DNA of 64,000 bases from Tianweitania sp. UT-5YL-CI-8 (GCF_030010215.1 NZ_JASCRR010000003.1:186001-250000); one strand, 5' to 3'; numbered from the stretch's first letter, positions 33,881-43,929 are shown. Numbers and translations are program-made. Notes: generated by a model from the letters alone, not told the origin.

Positions 33881-36195
33881 TCCATGAGCGTCGCCTGAGC
33901 CTTGTGAGCGGCTTCCGCCACCGCGAGCGCGGTCATATTGACCACGCCACGCGAGGTGACCGACGGGGTCAGGATGTGGGCGGGCTTGTCGGTGCCGAGC
34001 AGGATCGGTCCGACATGCAGCGCATCCAGCATCGTCCGCAGCGCCGTCAGCGTGATGTTGGCTGCGTCAAGGCTCGGGAAGACCAACAGATTGGCCTCGC
34101 CCGTCAGCCGCGAATGCGGATAGACCCGCTGGCGGAGCGCTTCCGACAATGCGGAATCGGCATGCATTTCGCCGTCGCATTCCAGGTCGGGCACGCGGCT
34201 GGCGAGTATCTGGGCGGCCTTGCGCATCTTCTGCGCGCTTTCGGCATCGCGCGATCCGAAGTCTGAATAGGACAGAAGCGCTGCCTTGGGCTCGATGCCG
34301 AAGCGGCGGATTTCCTCGGCCGCGAGGATCGTCATCTCCGCGATCTCCTCGGCACTCGGATCGATCGTCACATAGGTGTCGGTCAGAAACAGCACGCCGC
34401 GCTGCGAGATCAGCATCGACAGGGTGGAGAGGTCTCGGTCGGTAATATGCGGACGCGGGCCGATGATCAGGTTCACCTGCCGCAGGTGACGGGCGAAGCG
34501 GCCTTCGAGGCCGCAGATCATGGCCTCCGCCTCGCCGCGCTTGACGGCGAGTGCAGCGATCACAGTGTTGTCGGTGCGCACCATGGTGCGGGCGGCTTCG
34601 GGCGTGACGCCGCGCCGTCCGCCGAGTTCGATCAGCAGGTCGACATAGGTGCGATAGCGCGGATCGTCCTCGGGGTTGATGAAGTCGAAATCGGTGCCGC
34701 GCCGGATGCGCAGGCCGTAGCGCTCGAGACGCGCATCGATCACCTGCGGACGCCCGATCAGGATCGGCTGGGCGATGCCTTCTTCCAGCACCACCTGGGC
34801 GGCGCGCAGCACGCGCTCATCCTCGCCGTCGGCGTAGACGACGCGTTTCGCCGATGCCGCCTTAGCCGTCGAGAAGATCGGCTTCATGATCAGGCCGGAG
34901 CGGAAGACGAATCGCGTCAGCTTTTCGACATAGGCCGCCATATCGGCGATCGGTCGGCTGGCGACGCCCGTCTCGCAGGCCGCTTTGGCGACGGCCGGCG
35001 CAATGCGCAGGATGAGCCGGGGGTCGAAGGGCGAGGGGATCAGGAAGTCCGGCCCGAAGATCGGCGTTTCGCCGGAATAGGCTCGCGCGGCGACATCCGA
35101 CGGTTCCTCGCGTGCAAGGGCTGCGATTGCCCGCACCGCCGCCATCTTCATGTCTTCATTGATGGCGCGCGCGCCGCAGTCGAGCGCGCCCCGGAAAATA
35201 TAAGGAAAGCAGAGGACGTTGTTGACCTGGTTGGGGAAATCCGAGCGTCCGGTGCAGATCATCGCGTCGGGCCGTGCGGCGCGCGCCGCCTCCGGCATGA
35301 TCTCGGGATTGGGGTTGGCGAGCGCCAGGATCAGCGGCTTCTCGGCCATGAGATGCAGCAACTCGGGCTTCAACACGCCAGCCGCCGACAGGCCGAGGAA
35401 CACATCGGCACCGCCGATCACATCTGCCAGCGTACGCGCCTCGGTATCCTTGACATACGGGTCCTTCCAGCGGTCCATCTCGTCGACGCGTCCCTTATAG
35501 GCGACGCCAAAACGGTCGGTCACCCAGATGTTGCCGATCTCGGCGCCGAGCGAGACGAGCAGGTTGAGGCAGGCGAGAGCGGCCGCACCGGCGCCGGAAG
35601 TCACGATCTTGACCTTGCTTATATCCTTGCCGGCCAGTTCCAGCGCGTTGAGAACGGCCGCCGCGACAATGATTGCTGTGCCGTGCTGGTCGTCGTGAAA
35701 CACCGGAATGCCCATCCGCGCCTTGAGCTGTTCCTCGACCTCGAAGCATTCTGGCGCCTTGATGTCTTCGAGATTGATGCCGCCGAAAGTCGGCTCCAGT
35801 GCTGCCACCGTTTCGACCATGCGGTCGATTTCGGGAGCGTCGATCTCGATGTCGAAGACGTCGATGCCAGCGAATTTCTTGAACAGGACAGCCTTGCCTT
35901 CCATCACCGGTTTGGAAGCGAGCGGTCCGATATTGCCGAGACCCAGCACGGCTGATCCGTTGGAGACGACACCGACGAGATTGGCGCGGGCCGTATAATC
36001 GGCGGCCGTGTCCGGATTGTCGCGGATAGCAAGGCATGGCGCGGCGACGCCGGGCGAGTAGGCAAGGGCAAGGTCGCGCTGGTTGCCGAGTGGCTTCGTC
36101 GCCTGAATCTCCAGCTTTCCCGGGGTCGGGTATTTGTGGAAGAACAGAGCCGCCTCGTCGAAATCGGCTTTCTTGTCTGTCTCGGGTGTGTTCAT
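33871..36195 (-). CDS. Malic enzyme fused to phosphotransacetylase-like domain
   Basis: Oxidatively decarboxylates malate to pyruvate with NAD(P)+. The 774-residue product has an N-terminal malic enzyme domain (residues about 15-430) with [42 protein letters not shown] and ALANPNPEI, and a C-terminal phosphate acetyl/butyryltransferase-like domain (about 440-765) with [14 protein letters not shown] and [19 protein letters not shown]. The fusion is typical of rhizobial DME and TME enzymes; the C-terminal part is thought to be regulatory. Whether it uses NAD+ or NADP+ is not decided here. ATG at 36195 is preferred to an upstream extension. Confidence 0.93.
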   Translation of the reverse strand: MNTPETDKKADFDEAALFFHKYPTPGKLEIQATKPLGNQRDLALAYSPGVAAPCLAIRDNPDTAADYTARANLVGVVSNGSAVLGLGNIGPLASKPVMEGKAVLFKKFAGIDVFDIEIDAPEIDRMVETVAALEPTFGGINLEDIKAPECFEVEEQLKARMGIPVFHDDQHGTAIIVAAAVLNALELAGKDISKVKIVTSGAGAAALACLNLLVSLGAEIGNIWVTDRFGVAYKGRVDEMDRWKDPYVKDTEARTLADVIGGADVFLGLSAAGVLKPELLHLMAEKPLILALANPNPEIMPEAARAARPDAMICTGRSDFPNQVNNVLCFPYIFRGALDCGARAINEDMKMAAVRAIAALAREEPSDVAARAYSGETPIFGPDFLIPSPFDPRLILRIAPAVAKAACETGVASRPIADMAAYVEKLTRFVFRSGLIMKPIFSTAKAASAKRVVYADGEDERVLRAAQVVLEEGIAQPILIGRPQVIDARLERYGLRIRRGTDFDFINPEDDPRYRTYVDLLIELGGRRGVTPEAARTMVRTDNTVIAALAVKRGEAEAMICGLEGRFARHLRQVNLIIGPRPHITDRDLSTLSMLISQRGVLFLTDTYVTIDPSAEEIAEMTILAAEEIRRFGIEPKAALLSYSDFGSRDAESAQKMRKAAQILASRVPDLECDGEMHADSALSEALRQRVYPHSRLTGEANLLVFPSLDAANITLTALRTMLDALHVGPILLGTDKPAHILTPSVTSRGVVNMTALAVAEAAHKAQATLMETA

Positions 36196-36307
36196 CGCGC
36201 GTATTCCTTGTCCTGCCGGACCGGTCGGCAGTGGCCGACTTTTGTCCCAGAGCGCCTGAACTATCAAGCGTCTGGCGAGAGTTTGCGAAGCGTCGAGAGA
36301 TGCGGCC

Positions 36308-37087
36308 TCAGAATGCGCTCACATAGTGTCCGCCGTCGATGGGGATGTTCTGGCCGGTGAGGTAGCCGGCATGAACCGAGCAGAAGAAAGCGCAGATCTG
36401 GCCGAATTCTTCGGGCGTGCCGAGCCTGCCGGCGGGCACGCTGGCGCTGATCCGCTTCTTGCGCGCTTCGGCTTCTTCCGGCGTCTCGACGCTTCCCGGC
36501 TTGTGCGGTCCGCGCAAGCGGTCGGTGTCGATCTTTCCCGGCAGCAGCTGGTTGATGGTCACGTTCTTGTCGGCGACGGTTCGGGCAACGCCGGCGAGGA
36601 AGGCGGTCAGGCCCGCGCGTGCGCCAGACGAGAGGTCGAGGCCTGGGATCGGCTGATAGACCGAGAGCGAGGTGATGTTGACGATCCTGCCGAAACGCCG
36701 CTCCGCCATGCCGTCGATGACGGCTTTGATCAGTTCGATCGGCGTCACCATGTTCTGGGTCACGCCCTGCAGGATTGCCGCGCGGTCGAGTTCGCGGAAA
36801 TCGCGAAAGGGCGGGCCACCATTGTTGTTGACGAGTATGTCGGGCTGCGGACAAGCAGCAAGCAATGCCTCCTGGATCTCCGGCCGCGAGACGTCGCCCG
36901 CTACCTCGTTCACGGCAACGCCGTAGGTCTTGCGCAGCTCTTCCGCGGTTACCGCCAGCACGTCGGCGCTGCGCGCGTTCAGCGTCAGGTCGCAGCCGGC
37001 TTCCGCCAGTGCCGCGGCACATCCCTTGCCGATGCCTTTGCTCGATGCGCAGACGATCGCTTTCTTGCCGCGAATACCCAGGTCCAT
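36308..37087 (-). CDS. Atypical short-chain dehydrogenase/reductase
   Basis: The 259-residue protein has a Rossmann start AIVCASSKGIGKGCAAALA, the NNNGG motif as ILVNNNGGPPFRDF, and an SDR C-terminus ending YLTGQNIPIDGGHYVSAF. The usual catalytic Tyr-x-x-x-Lys is not present: the corresponding stretch reads SLSVYQPIPGLDLSSGARAGL, with Ser and Arg in place of Tyr and Lys. This pattern marks a recognised SDR subgroup often annotated as FabG-like reductase, whose chemistry is unclear. ATG at 37087 has GGGAG seven bases upstream; GTG at 37093 is rejected. Divergent from the MFS gene. Confidence 0.85.
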   Translation of the reverse strand: MDLGIRGKKAIVCASSKGIGKGCAAALAEAGCDLTLNARSADVLAVTAEELRKTYGVAVNEVAGDVSRPEIQEALLAACPQPDILVNNNGGPPFRDFRELDRAAILQGVTQNMVTPIELIKAVIDGMAERRFGRIVNITSLSVYQPIPGLDLSSGARAGLTAFLAGVARTVADKNVTINQLLPGKIDTDRLRGPHKPGSVETPEEAEARKKRISASVPAGRLGTPEEFGQICAFFCSVHAGYLTGQNIPIDGGHYVSAF

Positions 37088-37253
37088 GGTCACACTCCCT
37101 TGTTCCTGCCGACCCTAACGAACCGGGATGCGGACTGGCAACCTCGCACCGCCGAAGTCGCTGGAAATTATCCGTTGGACCAACGGCTTATCAGCCAAAC
37201 TCATGCGTGATACAGCATCTTGAGGCGCAGGAATCGCGCCGTGAATCCAGGTC

Positions 37254-38468
37254 ATGTCGCTTCCGCCGCTCACAGCCGAACAGATGGTCAAGCCGCGCGC
37301 ATTCGAGCTGCGGATGTCCTTCATCTATGCCGCCGGATTTCTCTCTGGCGGCATCCATCTGCCCTATCTTCCGCTGTGGCTCGAAGCCAACGGGCTCGGA
37401 CCCGAGCAGATCGCCGTGATCCTGGGTGCCCCGATCTTCCTGCGCGGGTTCACGACATCGCTGATCACGGCCTTCGCCGATCGGGCAAAGGATCGCGCCA
37501 ATGTCATGGTCGTTATGGCCGGCGGCTCGCTTATCGTGTCGCTGGGCTATTTTCTCGATCATTCCTATCTGACGGTGCTGATCGTCTCGCTGCTGCTGGC
37601 AATCTTCATGACGCCGCATGCCACCGTCACCGATTCTCTGGCACTGTCGGGCGTTCGGCGTTTCCGCTCAAATTACACCAGCATGCGGATTTGGGGCTCT
37701 ATCGCCTACTTCTGCGCCAATTTCGTCGGCGGGCTCGTCCTTGCCGCTGCCGGGGTCGGTTCTGTGCCGATCATGATTTCGCTGACATTTGTCGCATGGC
37801 TCGCTGCGACTTTGTTCGCACCGCGGCTCGGACCACCGCGAAAAGCCATGCCGATGCCCGATGTCTCTTTGCGGAAAACTGACGACGCACTGTTCGAACC
37901 GCGCTTGCTGCTGCTGGTCATCGCTGCCGGACTGATCGTCGGCAGCCACGGCTTTCTCTATGCCTTCAGCTCGATTTACTGGAAGTCGATAGGTCTGAGT
38001 TCTCCGATGATCGGCGCGCTATGGACATCGGCGGTGGTCGCGGAAGTGGGTATGTTTCTCGTCTTCAACCGCGTCTTCGGGCGGCGCAGCGTCGGGATGA
38101 TGCTTGCCGTCTCGGCGGCAACGTCGATTGTGCGCTGGTGTCTTTATCCGCTCGTCCTTCCGCTCGGCTTGGGCACAATCGGCTTTTTCCTCGCCCAGTC
38201 GCTGCATGCCTTTACCGTCGGTCTGATGCTCATCAGTTTGCAGAAACTCATTGCCGAAAGCATTGCCGAAGAGAAGACGGGCCGGGCGCAAGCCGTCGCC
38301 TATTTCGCCAACGGCATGGCAATGGCTGCAGTTACCCTCATCTCCGGCCCGCTCTACCAGCGCTTCGAGCAGAACGGCTTCTATGCCATGGCGGGTGTGT
38401 CGGCTATCGCGCTGGGAATGGTTCTCTACAGCAGACGCTATCCCCACAGTGCCGGCAAGGGCGGATAG
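37254..38468 (+). CDS. MFS transporter (MFS_1-like / 3-phenylpropionate transporter type)
   Basis: The 404-residue protein has twelve hydrophobic helices. The start FIYAAGFLSGGIHLPYLPLWLEANGL (parts GGIHLPYLPLWLEANGL) and the RFRSNYTSMRIWGSIAYF loop are characteristic of the LacY-like MFS_1 subgroup that includes HcaT-type and nucleoside-proton symporters. Substrate unknown. Its 3' end overlaps the convergent epimerase gene by 31 bp, a longer convergent overlap than elsewhere in the window. Confidence 0.87.
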   Translation: MSLPPLTAEQMVKPRAFELRMSFIYAAGFLSGGIHLPYLPLWLEANGLGPEQIAVILGAPIFLRGFTTSLITAFADRAKDRANVMVVMAGGSLIVSLGYFLDHSYLTVLIVSLLLAIFMTPHATVTDSLALSGVRRFRSNYTSMRIWGSIAYFCANFVGGLVLAAAGVGSVPIMISLTFVAWLAATLFAPRLGPPRKAMPMPDVSLRKTDDALFEPRLLLLVIAAGLIVGSHGFLYAFSSIYWKSIGLSSPMIGALWTSAVVAEVGMFLVFNRVFGRRSVGMMLAVSAATSIVRWCLYPLVLPLGLGTIGFFLAQSLHAFTVGLMLISLQKLIAESIAEEKTGRAQAVAYFANGMAMAAVTLISGPLYQRFEQNGFYAMAGVSAIALGMVLYSRRYPHSAGKGG

Positions 38469-39424
38469 ACCAGGGACCCTTCGTAGCGAAGTCCGGGCTC
38501 CCGATCCCGCGCCAGAAGCAGCGGCCCGTCGAGATCGACGAACTCGGCATCCTGCGCAAGAAGCACAGCCGGCGCCATGGCGAGCGAAGTGCCGACCATG
38601 CAGCCGACCATGATCCGAAAGCCGAGTTCGCGCGCCCTTTTATGCAGGACAAGCGCTTCGGTCAGCCCGCCTGTCTTGTCCAGCTTGATGTTCACCGCAT
38701 CGTAGCGGCCGACCAACGCCTCCAGCGTCGCGCTGTCATGAACGCTCTCGTCGGCGCAGATCGGCACCGGATGCGGGATTTGGCTCAGCATTGCATCGGC
38801 GCCAGCGGGCAGCGGTTGTTCGATCAGCGCGACGCCGAGTTCGGCCGCGGCCCACATGTTGTCCACCAGCGTCTCAGCCGTCCAGCCCTCGTTCGCGTCC
38901 AGGATGATTCGGGCATTGGGCGCCGCTTGGGAAACCGCGCGGATGCGCTCGATGTCGTCCGCGCCACCTCCGATCTTGACCTTCAGAAGCGGACGGGATG
39001 CGTTTTCGCGAGCCTGCGCTGCCATCGACTCCGGCGTGCCCAGCGACAGCGTATAGGCTGTGGTCAGCGCCTTTGGTGCACTCAGGCCAGAAAGTTCGTG
39101 AACGCTTTTGCCCGTAAGCTTGGCTTCGAGGTCCCAAAGGGCGCAGTCGACGGCGTTGCGCGCCGCACCAGCCGGCATCAGCCTCAGCAACTCCTGCCTC
39201 GTCGCGCCCTGACGGATGCTTTCGCCGGCAGCGTCCAAGTTCTGCCGAACGCTGTCCAAGGTCTCGCCATAGCGACGATAGGGGACGCATTCGCCTCGAC
39301 CCGAAAAGCCATCCTGCGTGATGGTGCAGGTCAGGACCTCGGCTTCGGTCTTGGAACCACGCGAGATCGTAAACGTTCCTGCGATTGGAAAGCGCTCCGC
39401 CTCGACCGAAATGCAACGCAGCAT
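38438..39424 (-). CDS. Dipeptide (L-Ala-D/L-Glu) epimerase, enolase superfamily
   Basis: The 328-residue protein has the muconate-lactonizing-enzyme fold. The motif LLKVKIGGG carries the Lys-x-Lys catalytic base, RIILDANEGWTAET begins the metal-binding acid residues, LIEQPLPAGAD gives the second, and PICADESVHD the third, with NIKLDKTGGLTEA carrying the opposite Lys. This pattern fits the L-Ala-D/L-Glu epimerases that recycle peptidoglycan peptides. ATG at 39424 (MLRCISVEAERF) is the family start; the open frame runs far upstream, but only as an antisense artefact. Convergent with the MFS gene and divergent from the mla operon. Confidence 0.89.
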   Translation of the reverse strand: MLRCISVEAERFPIAGTFTISRGSKTEAEVLTCTITQDGFSGRGECVPYRRYGETLDSVRQNLDAAGESIRQGATRQELLRLMPAGAARNAVDCALWDLEAKLTGKSVHELSGLSAPKALTTAYTLSLGTPESMAAQARENASRPLLKVKIGGGADDIERIRAVSQAAPNARIILDANEGWTAETLVDNMWAAAELGVALIEQPLPAGADAMLSQIPHPVPICADESVHDSATLEALVGRYDAVNIKLDKTGGLTEALVLHKRARELGFRIMVGCMVGTSLAMAPAVLLAQDAEFVDLDGPLLLARDREPGLRYEGSLVYPPLPALWG

Positions 39425-39499
39425 AATTATTCGCTCCTTTGACCCGGCTGGGTTGCGAGCTAAATCGACACCTCGCACCGGGCAGTTTAAGAGTGAATC

Positions 39500-40687
39500 A
39501 TGTTGACCATCGGTAAGCGTGACGCAAGCGGCGCGGGCGCGTCTGAAAACAATCATCGTCCCGCCGTCACGGCGGAAGAGCGCGATGGTGTGCTCGAATG
39601 CGCATTTACCGGAATTTGGACGACACGCACCGTCTCGCTGGTGGATGCCGATATGCGCGGCATCGAGGCTGGTAATACCGGCAATCGTGTCAATCTCGAC
39701 CTTGCCGGTATCGAGAAGATGGATACGGCCGGCGCCTGGCTGATCGACCGCATGGCCCAGTCGATGGAAGCCAAGGGTGCTGAGATTACCATTTCCGGCA
39801 AGAGCGAAGTCGCGGGGATCCTGCTGGCCGCCATTGCCGAGGCGACGCGCGGCGACGAAAAGAAGATCGAGCAAGTCCAGCCGAACCTGATCATTCGTTT
39901 CTTCGAGGCCATCGGCCGCGGCGTCTATGAGATGCGCGACGACTTTCTCGCTGCCATGAATATTCTGGGCTCGACCATCAGCGGCGCGCAGATGAAGCTC
40001 GGTCGCGGCTATTCCATCAATCCCGCCGCGATCTTCAACCAGATCGACCGCATGGGTGTTGGCGCTATTCCCGTGGTCACGCTGATGTCGGCCATCGTCG
40101 GCGCGATTGTGGCGCAGCAGGGCGCTTTCCAGCTGTCTTATTTCGGCGCCGACATCTTCGTCGTCGATCTCGTCGGCGTGCTCGTCCTGCGCGAAATGGG
40201 CGTGCTGCTCACCGCGATCATGATCGCCGGCCGCTCCGGCAGCGCCATCACCGCCGAGATCGGCTCGATGAAGATGCGCGAGGAGATCGACGCGTTGAAG
40301 GTGATCGGCCTCAACCCGATCGGCGTGCTGGTCTTTCCGCGTCTCGTGGCGCTGATGGTGGCGCTGCCGTGCCTCACCATCCTTGCCAATTTCGCAGCCC
40401 TTGGCGGCGGCATGGTCACCACCTGGGCTTATTCCGACATTCCGCCCGCGGCGTTCCTCGACCGGCTGCAAACCGCCATCGACTTCAGCACGCTCGCCGC
40501 AGGCCTTATCAAGGCACCGTTCATGGCTCTCATCATCGGCACCATCGCCTCGGTGGAGGGCATGAAGGTCGGCGGCAGCGCGGAATCGCTGGGCAAGCAG
40601 GTCACCAGTTCGGTGGTCAAATCCATCTTCGTCGTCATCGTTCTCGACGGCTTGTTCGCCATGTTCTACGCCGCTATCGACTTCTGA
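39500..40687 (+). CDS. MlaE-type ABC permease with N-terminal STAS domain
   Basis: The 395-residue protein has an N-terminal STAS-like domain (about residues 25-115, with VNLDLAGIEKMDTAGAWLIDRM as its core strand-helix, quoted in part as GIEKMDTAGAWLID). The MlaE permease core follows (residues 135-395), with GAIVAQQGAFQLSYFGA, VLREMGVLLTAIMIAGRSGSA and IGTIASVEGMKVGGSAESLG. In E. coli the STAS partner (MlaB) is separate; fusion is usual in this class. It carries phospholipids between the membranes together with the next three genes. Start of a four-gene operon. Confidence 0.92.
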   Translation: MLTIGKRDASGAGASENNHRPAVTAEERDGVLECAFTGIWTTRTVSLVDADMRGIEAGNTGNRVNLDLAGIEKMDTAGAWLIDRMAQSMEAKGAEITISGKSEVAGILLAAIAEATRGDEKKIEQVQPNLIIRFFEAIGRGVYEMRDDFLAAMNILGSTISGAQMKLGRGYSINPAAIFNQIDRMGVGAIPVVTLMSAIVGAIVAQQGAFQLSYFGADIFVVDLVGVLVLREMGVLLTAIMIAGRSGSAITAEIGSMKMREEIDALKVIGLNPIGVLVFPRLVALMVALPCLTILANFAALGGGMVTTWAYSDIPPAAFLDRLQTAIDFSTLAAGLIKAPFMALIIGTIASVEGMKVGGSAESLGKQVTSSVVKSIFVVIVLDGLFAMFYAAIDF

Positions 40688-40688
40688 C

Positions 40689-41516
40689 ATGACGAAAACC
40701 CTCGAAGCCATCAGAGAACTGGACGCAACCGACGCCGAGAGCGATGAGATCGTGCTGTCGGCCCGTGACGTCACCGTCGCGTTCGGCGACAAGGTCATCC
40801 TCGACAAGCTGTCGCTCGACATCACGCGCGGCGAGATCCTCGGCTTCGTAGGCGCGTCGGGCGCCGGCAAGTCGGTTCTCCTGCGCACGGTGCTCGGCCT
40901 GAACAAGAAGCAGTCGGGGACGATCAAGCTGTTCGGCATCGACACCGACAAGGCGAGCGATACCGACCGCCTCAAGATCGACATGCGGTTGGGCGTTCTG
41001 TTCCAGCACGGCGCGCTGTTTTCCGCGCTGAGCGTGCTCGAAAACGTCCAGGTGCCGATGCGTGAATATCTCGACATGCCGAAGCAGCTGATGGACGAGC
41101 TGGCGCTGCTCAAGATCGAGCTGGTCGGCCTTCCTGCCGATGCGGCGCAGAAATTTCCCTCCGAACTGTCGGGCGGCATGATCAAGCGCGCGGCCCTTGC
41201 CCGGGCGCTGGCGCTCGACCCCGACATCGTCTTTCTCGACGAGCCGACCTCCGGCCTCGACCCCATCGGTGCGGCGGACTTCGATGAACTGGTCGCCAAA
41301 CTCCGCGATACGATGGGGTTGACGGTGTATATGGTGACCCACGACCTCGATAGCCTGTTCTCCGTCTGCGACCGTGTCGCGGTGCTGGGAAAGAAAAAGG
41401 TGCTGGTGGAGGGGACGATCGAAGACATGCTCAAGAGCGAAGAACCTTGGGTGAAATCCTATTTTCGCGGAAAACGCGCGCGCCAGCTCGATCTTTCTGG
41501 ACGCGAGAAGGCCTGA
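40689..41516 (+). CDS. MlaF-type ABC ATPase for phospholipid transport
   Basis: The 275-residue ATPase has Walker A GASGAGKSVLLRTV, Q-loop VLFQHGALFSALSVLENV, signature ELSGGMIKRAALARA, and Walker B DIVFLDEPTSGLDP, typical of the Mkl/MlaF group. It powers the MlaE permease encoded immediately upstream (1-bp gap) and is followed by the MCE protein after 7 bp. The C-terminal extension after LVEGTIEDML is basic, as in other alphaproteobacterial MlaF proteins. Confidence 0.93.
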   Translation: MTKTLEAIRELDATDAESDEIVLSARDVTVAFGDKVILDKLSLDITRGEILGFVGASGAGKSVLLRTVLGLNKKQSGTIKLFGIDTDKASDTDRLKIDMRLGVLFQHGALFSALSVLENVQVPMREYLDMPKQLMDELALLKIELVGLPADAAQKFPSELSGGMIKRAALARALALDPDIVFLDEPTSGLDPIGAADFDELVAKLRDTMGLTVYMVTHDLDSLFSVCDRVAVLGKKKVLVEGTIEDMLKSEEPWVKSYFRGKRARQLDLSGREKA

Positions 41517-41523
41517 TTGAACG

Positions 41524-42897
41524 ATGGAAACACGCGCCAACTACGTCATCGTCGGTATCTTCACGCTGGTCGCCGTGCTCGCCGCCTTCGGCTTCGTGTA
41601 TTGGAGCGCGGCGATCGGCGACCGCGGCGAGATCACGCAATTGCGGATCAGGATTCCGGGTTCGGCCTCGGGTCTCGGCCGAGGCAGCTTCGTGATGTTC
41701 AACGGTGTGAAAGTCGGCGACGTGCGCCGTGTGTATATCGACGTCAACAACCCCGCCGTGGCCATTGCCGACACCGAGGTCGACGCCTCGACGCCGATCA
41801 CCAGGTCGACCCAGGCCGATATCGGCCTCGCCGGCCTCACCGGCCAGGCGAATATCGAGATGAAGGGCGCCAGCACCAACGAGCCCAACCTGCTCGCCGA
41901 AGCCGAGGCCAACGGCACCATCGCCGAGATCACCGCCAATCCCTCGGCAGTCACCAACCTGTTGCAGATGGCGCAGAACATCTTCACCCGCGCCGACAAT
42001 GTCGTTTCGCAGCTGGAGAGCTTCACCACCGACGTGCGCGGACCGCTGACCGAAACGGCCAAGAACGCCCAGACATTCACCGATGCGCTGGCGCGAAATG
42101 CCGACGGCATCGACAAGTTCCTCGCCAGCGTCAGCGCGCTGTCGGAGGAACTGGCCGGCGTCTCGGGCAAGCTGGACGGCACGCTCAGCGCGGCCGAGGA
42201 CATCCTGAACGCCGTTGACAAGGACAAGATCGCGTCCATCGTCACCAATGTCGACGCCTTCACGCAGGAGCTGAGCCAGTCGAGCCAGCAGCTGCAGGAC
42301 ATCATGACCGGCGTCAACCGGACGGTGGCGACGGTCAACCAGTTCGCGCAGCAGTCGCAGCAGACGCTCGCCAAGGTCGACGGCATTCTCGACGGCGTGG
42401 ACGCGAACACGGTGCGCGATTCTCTCAACAGCATTCGCGAGGCCAGCGAGGGCGCCAACAAGGCGGTGGCCGATGTCAGCAAGGTGACCGAAAAGATCGG
42501 CGACCGCGCCGACGATGTCGACCAGATCATCTCCGACGCGCAACAATTGGCCGGCCGGCTCAACCAGGCCTCGACGCGGGTCGACGGCATCCTGGTCAAG
42601 GTCGACAATCTGCTCGGCTCGGGCCAGGCGGACGGGCTGATGGCCGATGCGCGCTCGACCTTGCTCGCATACAAGCAGGTCGCCGACACGCTGAATTCGC
42701 GCATGGCGACGATCACCGATGGGCTGGCGCGTTTCTCCGGACAGGGGCTGCGCGACGTCGAGGCGCTGGTGCAGGATAGTCGCCGTTCGATCACACGCAT
42801 CGAAAACGCGATTTCGGACCTGGAACGCAATCCGCAGCGGATCATTACCGGCGGTGACGGCGCGGTTCGCGAATATGACGGGCGGGCACGCCGTTGA
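41524..42897 (+). CDS. MCE/MlaD-type lipid-transport protein
   Basis: The 457-residue protein has an N-terminal membrane anchor (YVIVGIFTLVAVLAAFGFVYW), an MCE domain (about residues 37-115) with GLGRGSFVMFNGVKVGDVRRV (quoted parts GLGRGSFVMFNGVKVG), and a long helical region full of coiled-coil repeats (residues 140-430). MCE proteins form hexameric rings that bind lipids in the periplasm. It is much longer than E. coli MlaD (about 183 residues), more like the PqiB/YebT or mycobacterial style. No separate MlaC-like carrier gene is present here. Confidence 0.9.
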   Translation: METRANYVIVGIFTLVAVLAAFGFVYWSAAIGDRGEITQLRIRIPGSASGLGRGSFVMFNGVKVGDVRRVYIDVNNPAVAIADTEVDASTPITRSTQADIGLAGLTGQANIEMKGASTNEPNLLAEAEANGTIAEITANPSAVTNLLQMAQNIFTRADNVVSQLESFTTDVRGPLTETAKNAQTFTDALARNADGIDKFLASVSALSEELAGVSGKLDGTLSAAEDILNAVDKDKIASIVTNVDAFTQELSQSSQQLQDIMTGVNRTVATVNQFAQQSQQTLAKVDGILDGVDANTVRDSLNSIREASEGANKAVADVSKVTEKIGDRADDVDQIISDAQQLAGRLNQASTRVDGILVKVDNLLGSGQADGLMADARSTLLAYKQVADTLNSRMATITDGLARFSGQGLRDVEALVQDSRRSITRIENAISDLERNPQRIITGGDGAVREYDGRARR

Positions 42898-42974
42898 GTG
42901 AGGGGACAGCGTTGAGTATGACACATGACGAGCATGCCGCCACTGCGCGGCGGCTGATGCGCGGGGGATATCAG

Positions 42975-43565
42975 GTGAAGCGTTTTGCCGTTCTTGCCTT
43001 GCTGGCAATGGGATTGTCGGGCTGCGCGCTGCTGCCCGGCGGCGGGCCTGCGCCGCTCGACACCTACGAACTGACGGCGCCGCGCCTCGACGCAACCAGC
43101 CAGCGCAGCCGCCGGCAGATCCTGATTGCCGAACCCTCCGCGCTCAAGGCGCTCGACGGCGAGCGGATCGTCATCCGCTCCGCGCCGGGCTCGATCGAAT
43201 ATCTCTCCGGCGCCCAATGGGCCGACAGGCTGCCGCGCATCGTCCAGGCCCGGCTTGCCGAGACCTTCCAGCGCTCCGGCCGATTCTCCGGCGTCGGGCT
43301 TCCGGGCGACGGGCTGGCGATCGACTATCAGGTCATCACCGAACTGCGCACCTTCGGCGTCGATGTCCGGGGCGGCACGCATGCCCAGGTCGAGCTGTTT
43401 GTGCGCATCCTTGACGACCGCAACGGTACGGTTCGCGCCTCCCGCCTGTTCACCGCCAGAGCGCCGGTCAGCGGCACCTCGAACAACGCCTATGTCGCGG
43501 CCATCGACGCGGCGTTCGGCACCGCATCCGCCGAGATCGTCGCCTGGACCGATGGGCTGATCTGA
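42975..43565 (+). CDS. ABC-type transport auxiliary lipoprotein (PqiC/LptE-like)
   Basis: The 196-residue protein starts with a lipoprotein signal peptide: KRFAVLALLAMGLSGCALL, where Cys16 after LSG is the acylated residue. An alpha/beta domain follows with YLSGAQWADRLPRIVQARL, the hallmark of the auxiliary lipoprotein family next to MCE systems. It probably sits on the inner face of the outer membrane and receives lipids. GTG at 42975 is favoured by GGGGG seven bases upstream and by the short signal peptide; an earlier in-frame start at 42894 overlaps the MCE gene. Last gene of the operon. Confidence 0.86.
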   Translation: MKRFAVLALLAMGLSGCALLPGGGPAPLDTYELTAPRLDATSQRSRRQILIAEPSALKALDGERIVIRSAPGSIEYLSGAQWADRLPRIVQARLAETFQRSGRFSGVGLPGDGLAIDYQVITELRTFGVDVRGGTHAQVELFVRILDDRNGTVRASRLFTARAPVSGTSNNAYVAAIDAAFGTASAEIVAWTDGLI

Positions 43566-43602
43566 GGGCCGGCATAGGGTGACCCCGGTTGAAGTTTGAC
43601 GC

Positions 43603-43684
43603 GGCGTGCGTCCTTCGAGGCTCGCCCTTTGAGGATTTGGCTTTAGTTTTCTGCGTTTTGCGGGCTCGCACTTCAGGATGAGGT
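43603..43684. repeat. Rhizobial-type dispersed palindromic repeat
   Basis: GCGTCCTTCGAGGCTCGC near 43609 and GGGCTCGCACTTCAGGATGAGG further on are the two recognisable halves of an interspersed palindromic repeat common in Mesorhizobium and relatives. It lies in the 364-bp gap after the mla operon; nothing else is recognisable to 43929. Confidence 0.55.
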
Positions 43685-43929
43685 GGCTCGGTACGGTTCG
43701 GGAGCCAGAGCGCTCGTATGTCGGGATGACGACGCCCTGTGTGCTTCGCTGAGCCAAAACCGAACCGCTGAACCTCCCGCTCCGCACCGGCCGGCTTTCT
43801 CCATCGCCGCTGAAACGCTGCTGACAAAAACGTCGGATTGCGAAAAATCGGCCAACAGTTTTGGCGCGCGCGAGCGTGGCTGCGCCGGGTGTCGGAGCAG
43901 CGGACAAAGCTGTTCTGTCGCAAGGCCGG

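Noticed and set aside
38438-41434. 998-codon open frame on the minus strand across the epimerase and the mla genes
   Set aside because: Only the part below 39424 matches a protein family; the rest is antisense to mlaE and mlaF, whose sense products are clear. High G+C keeps the antisense frame free of stops.
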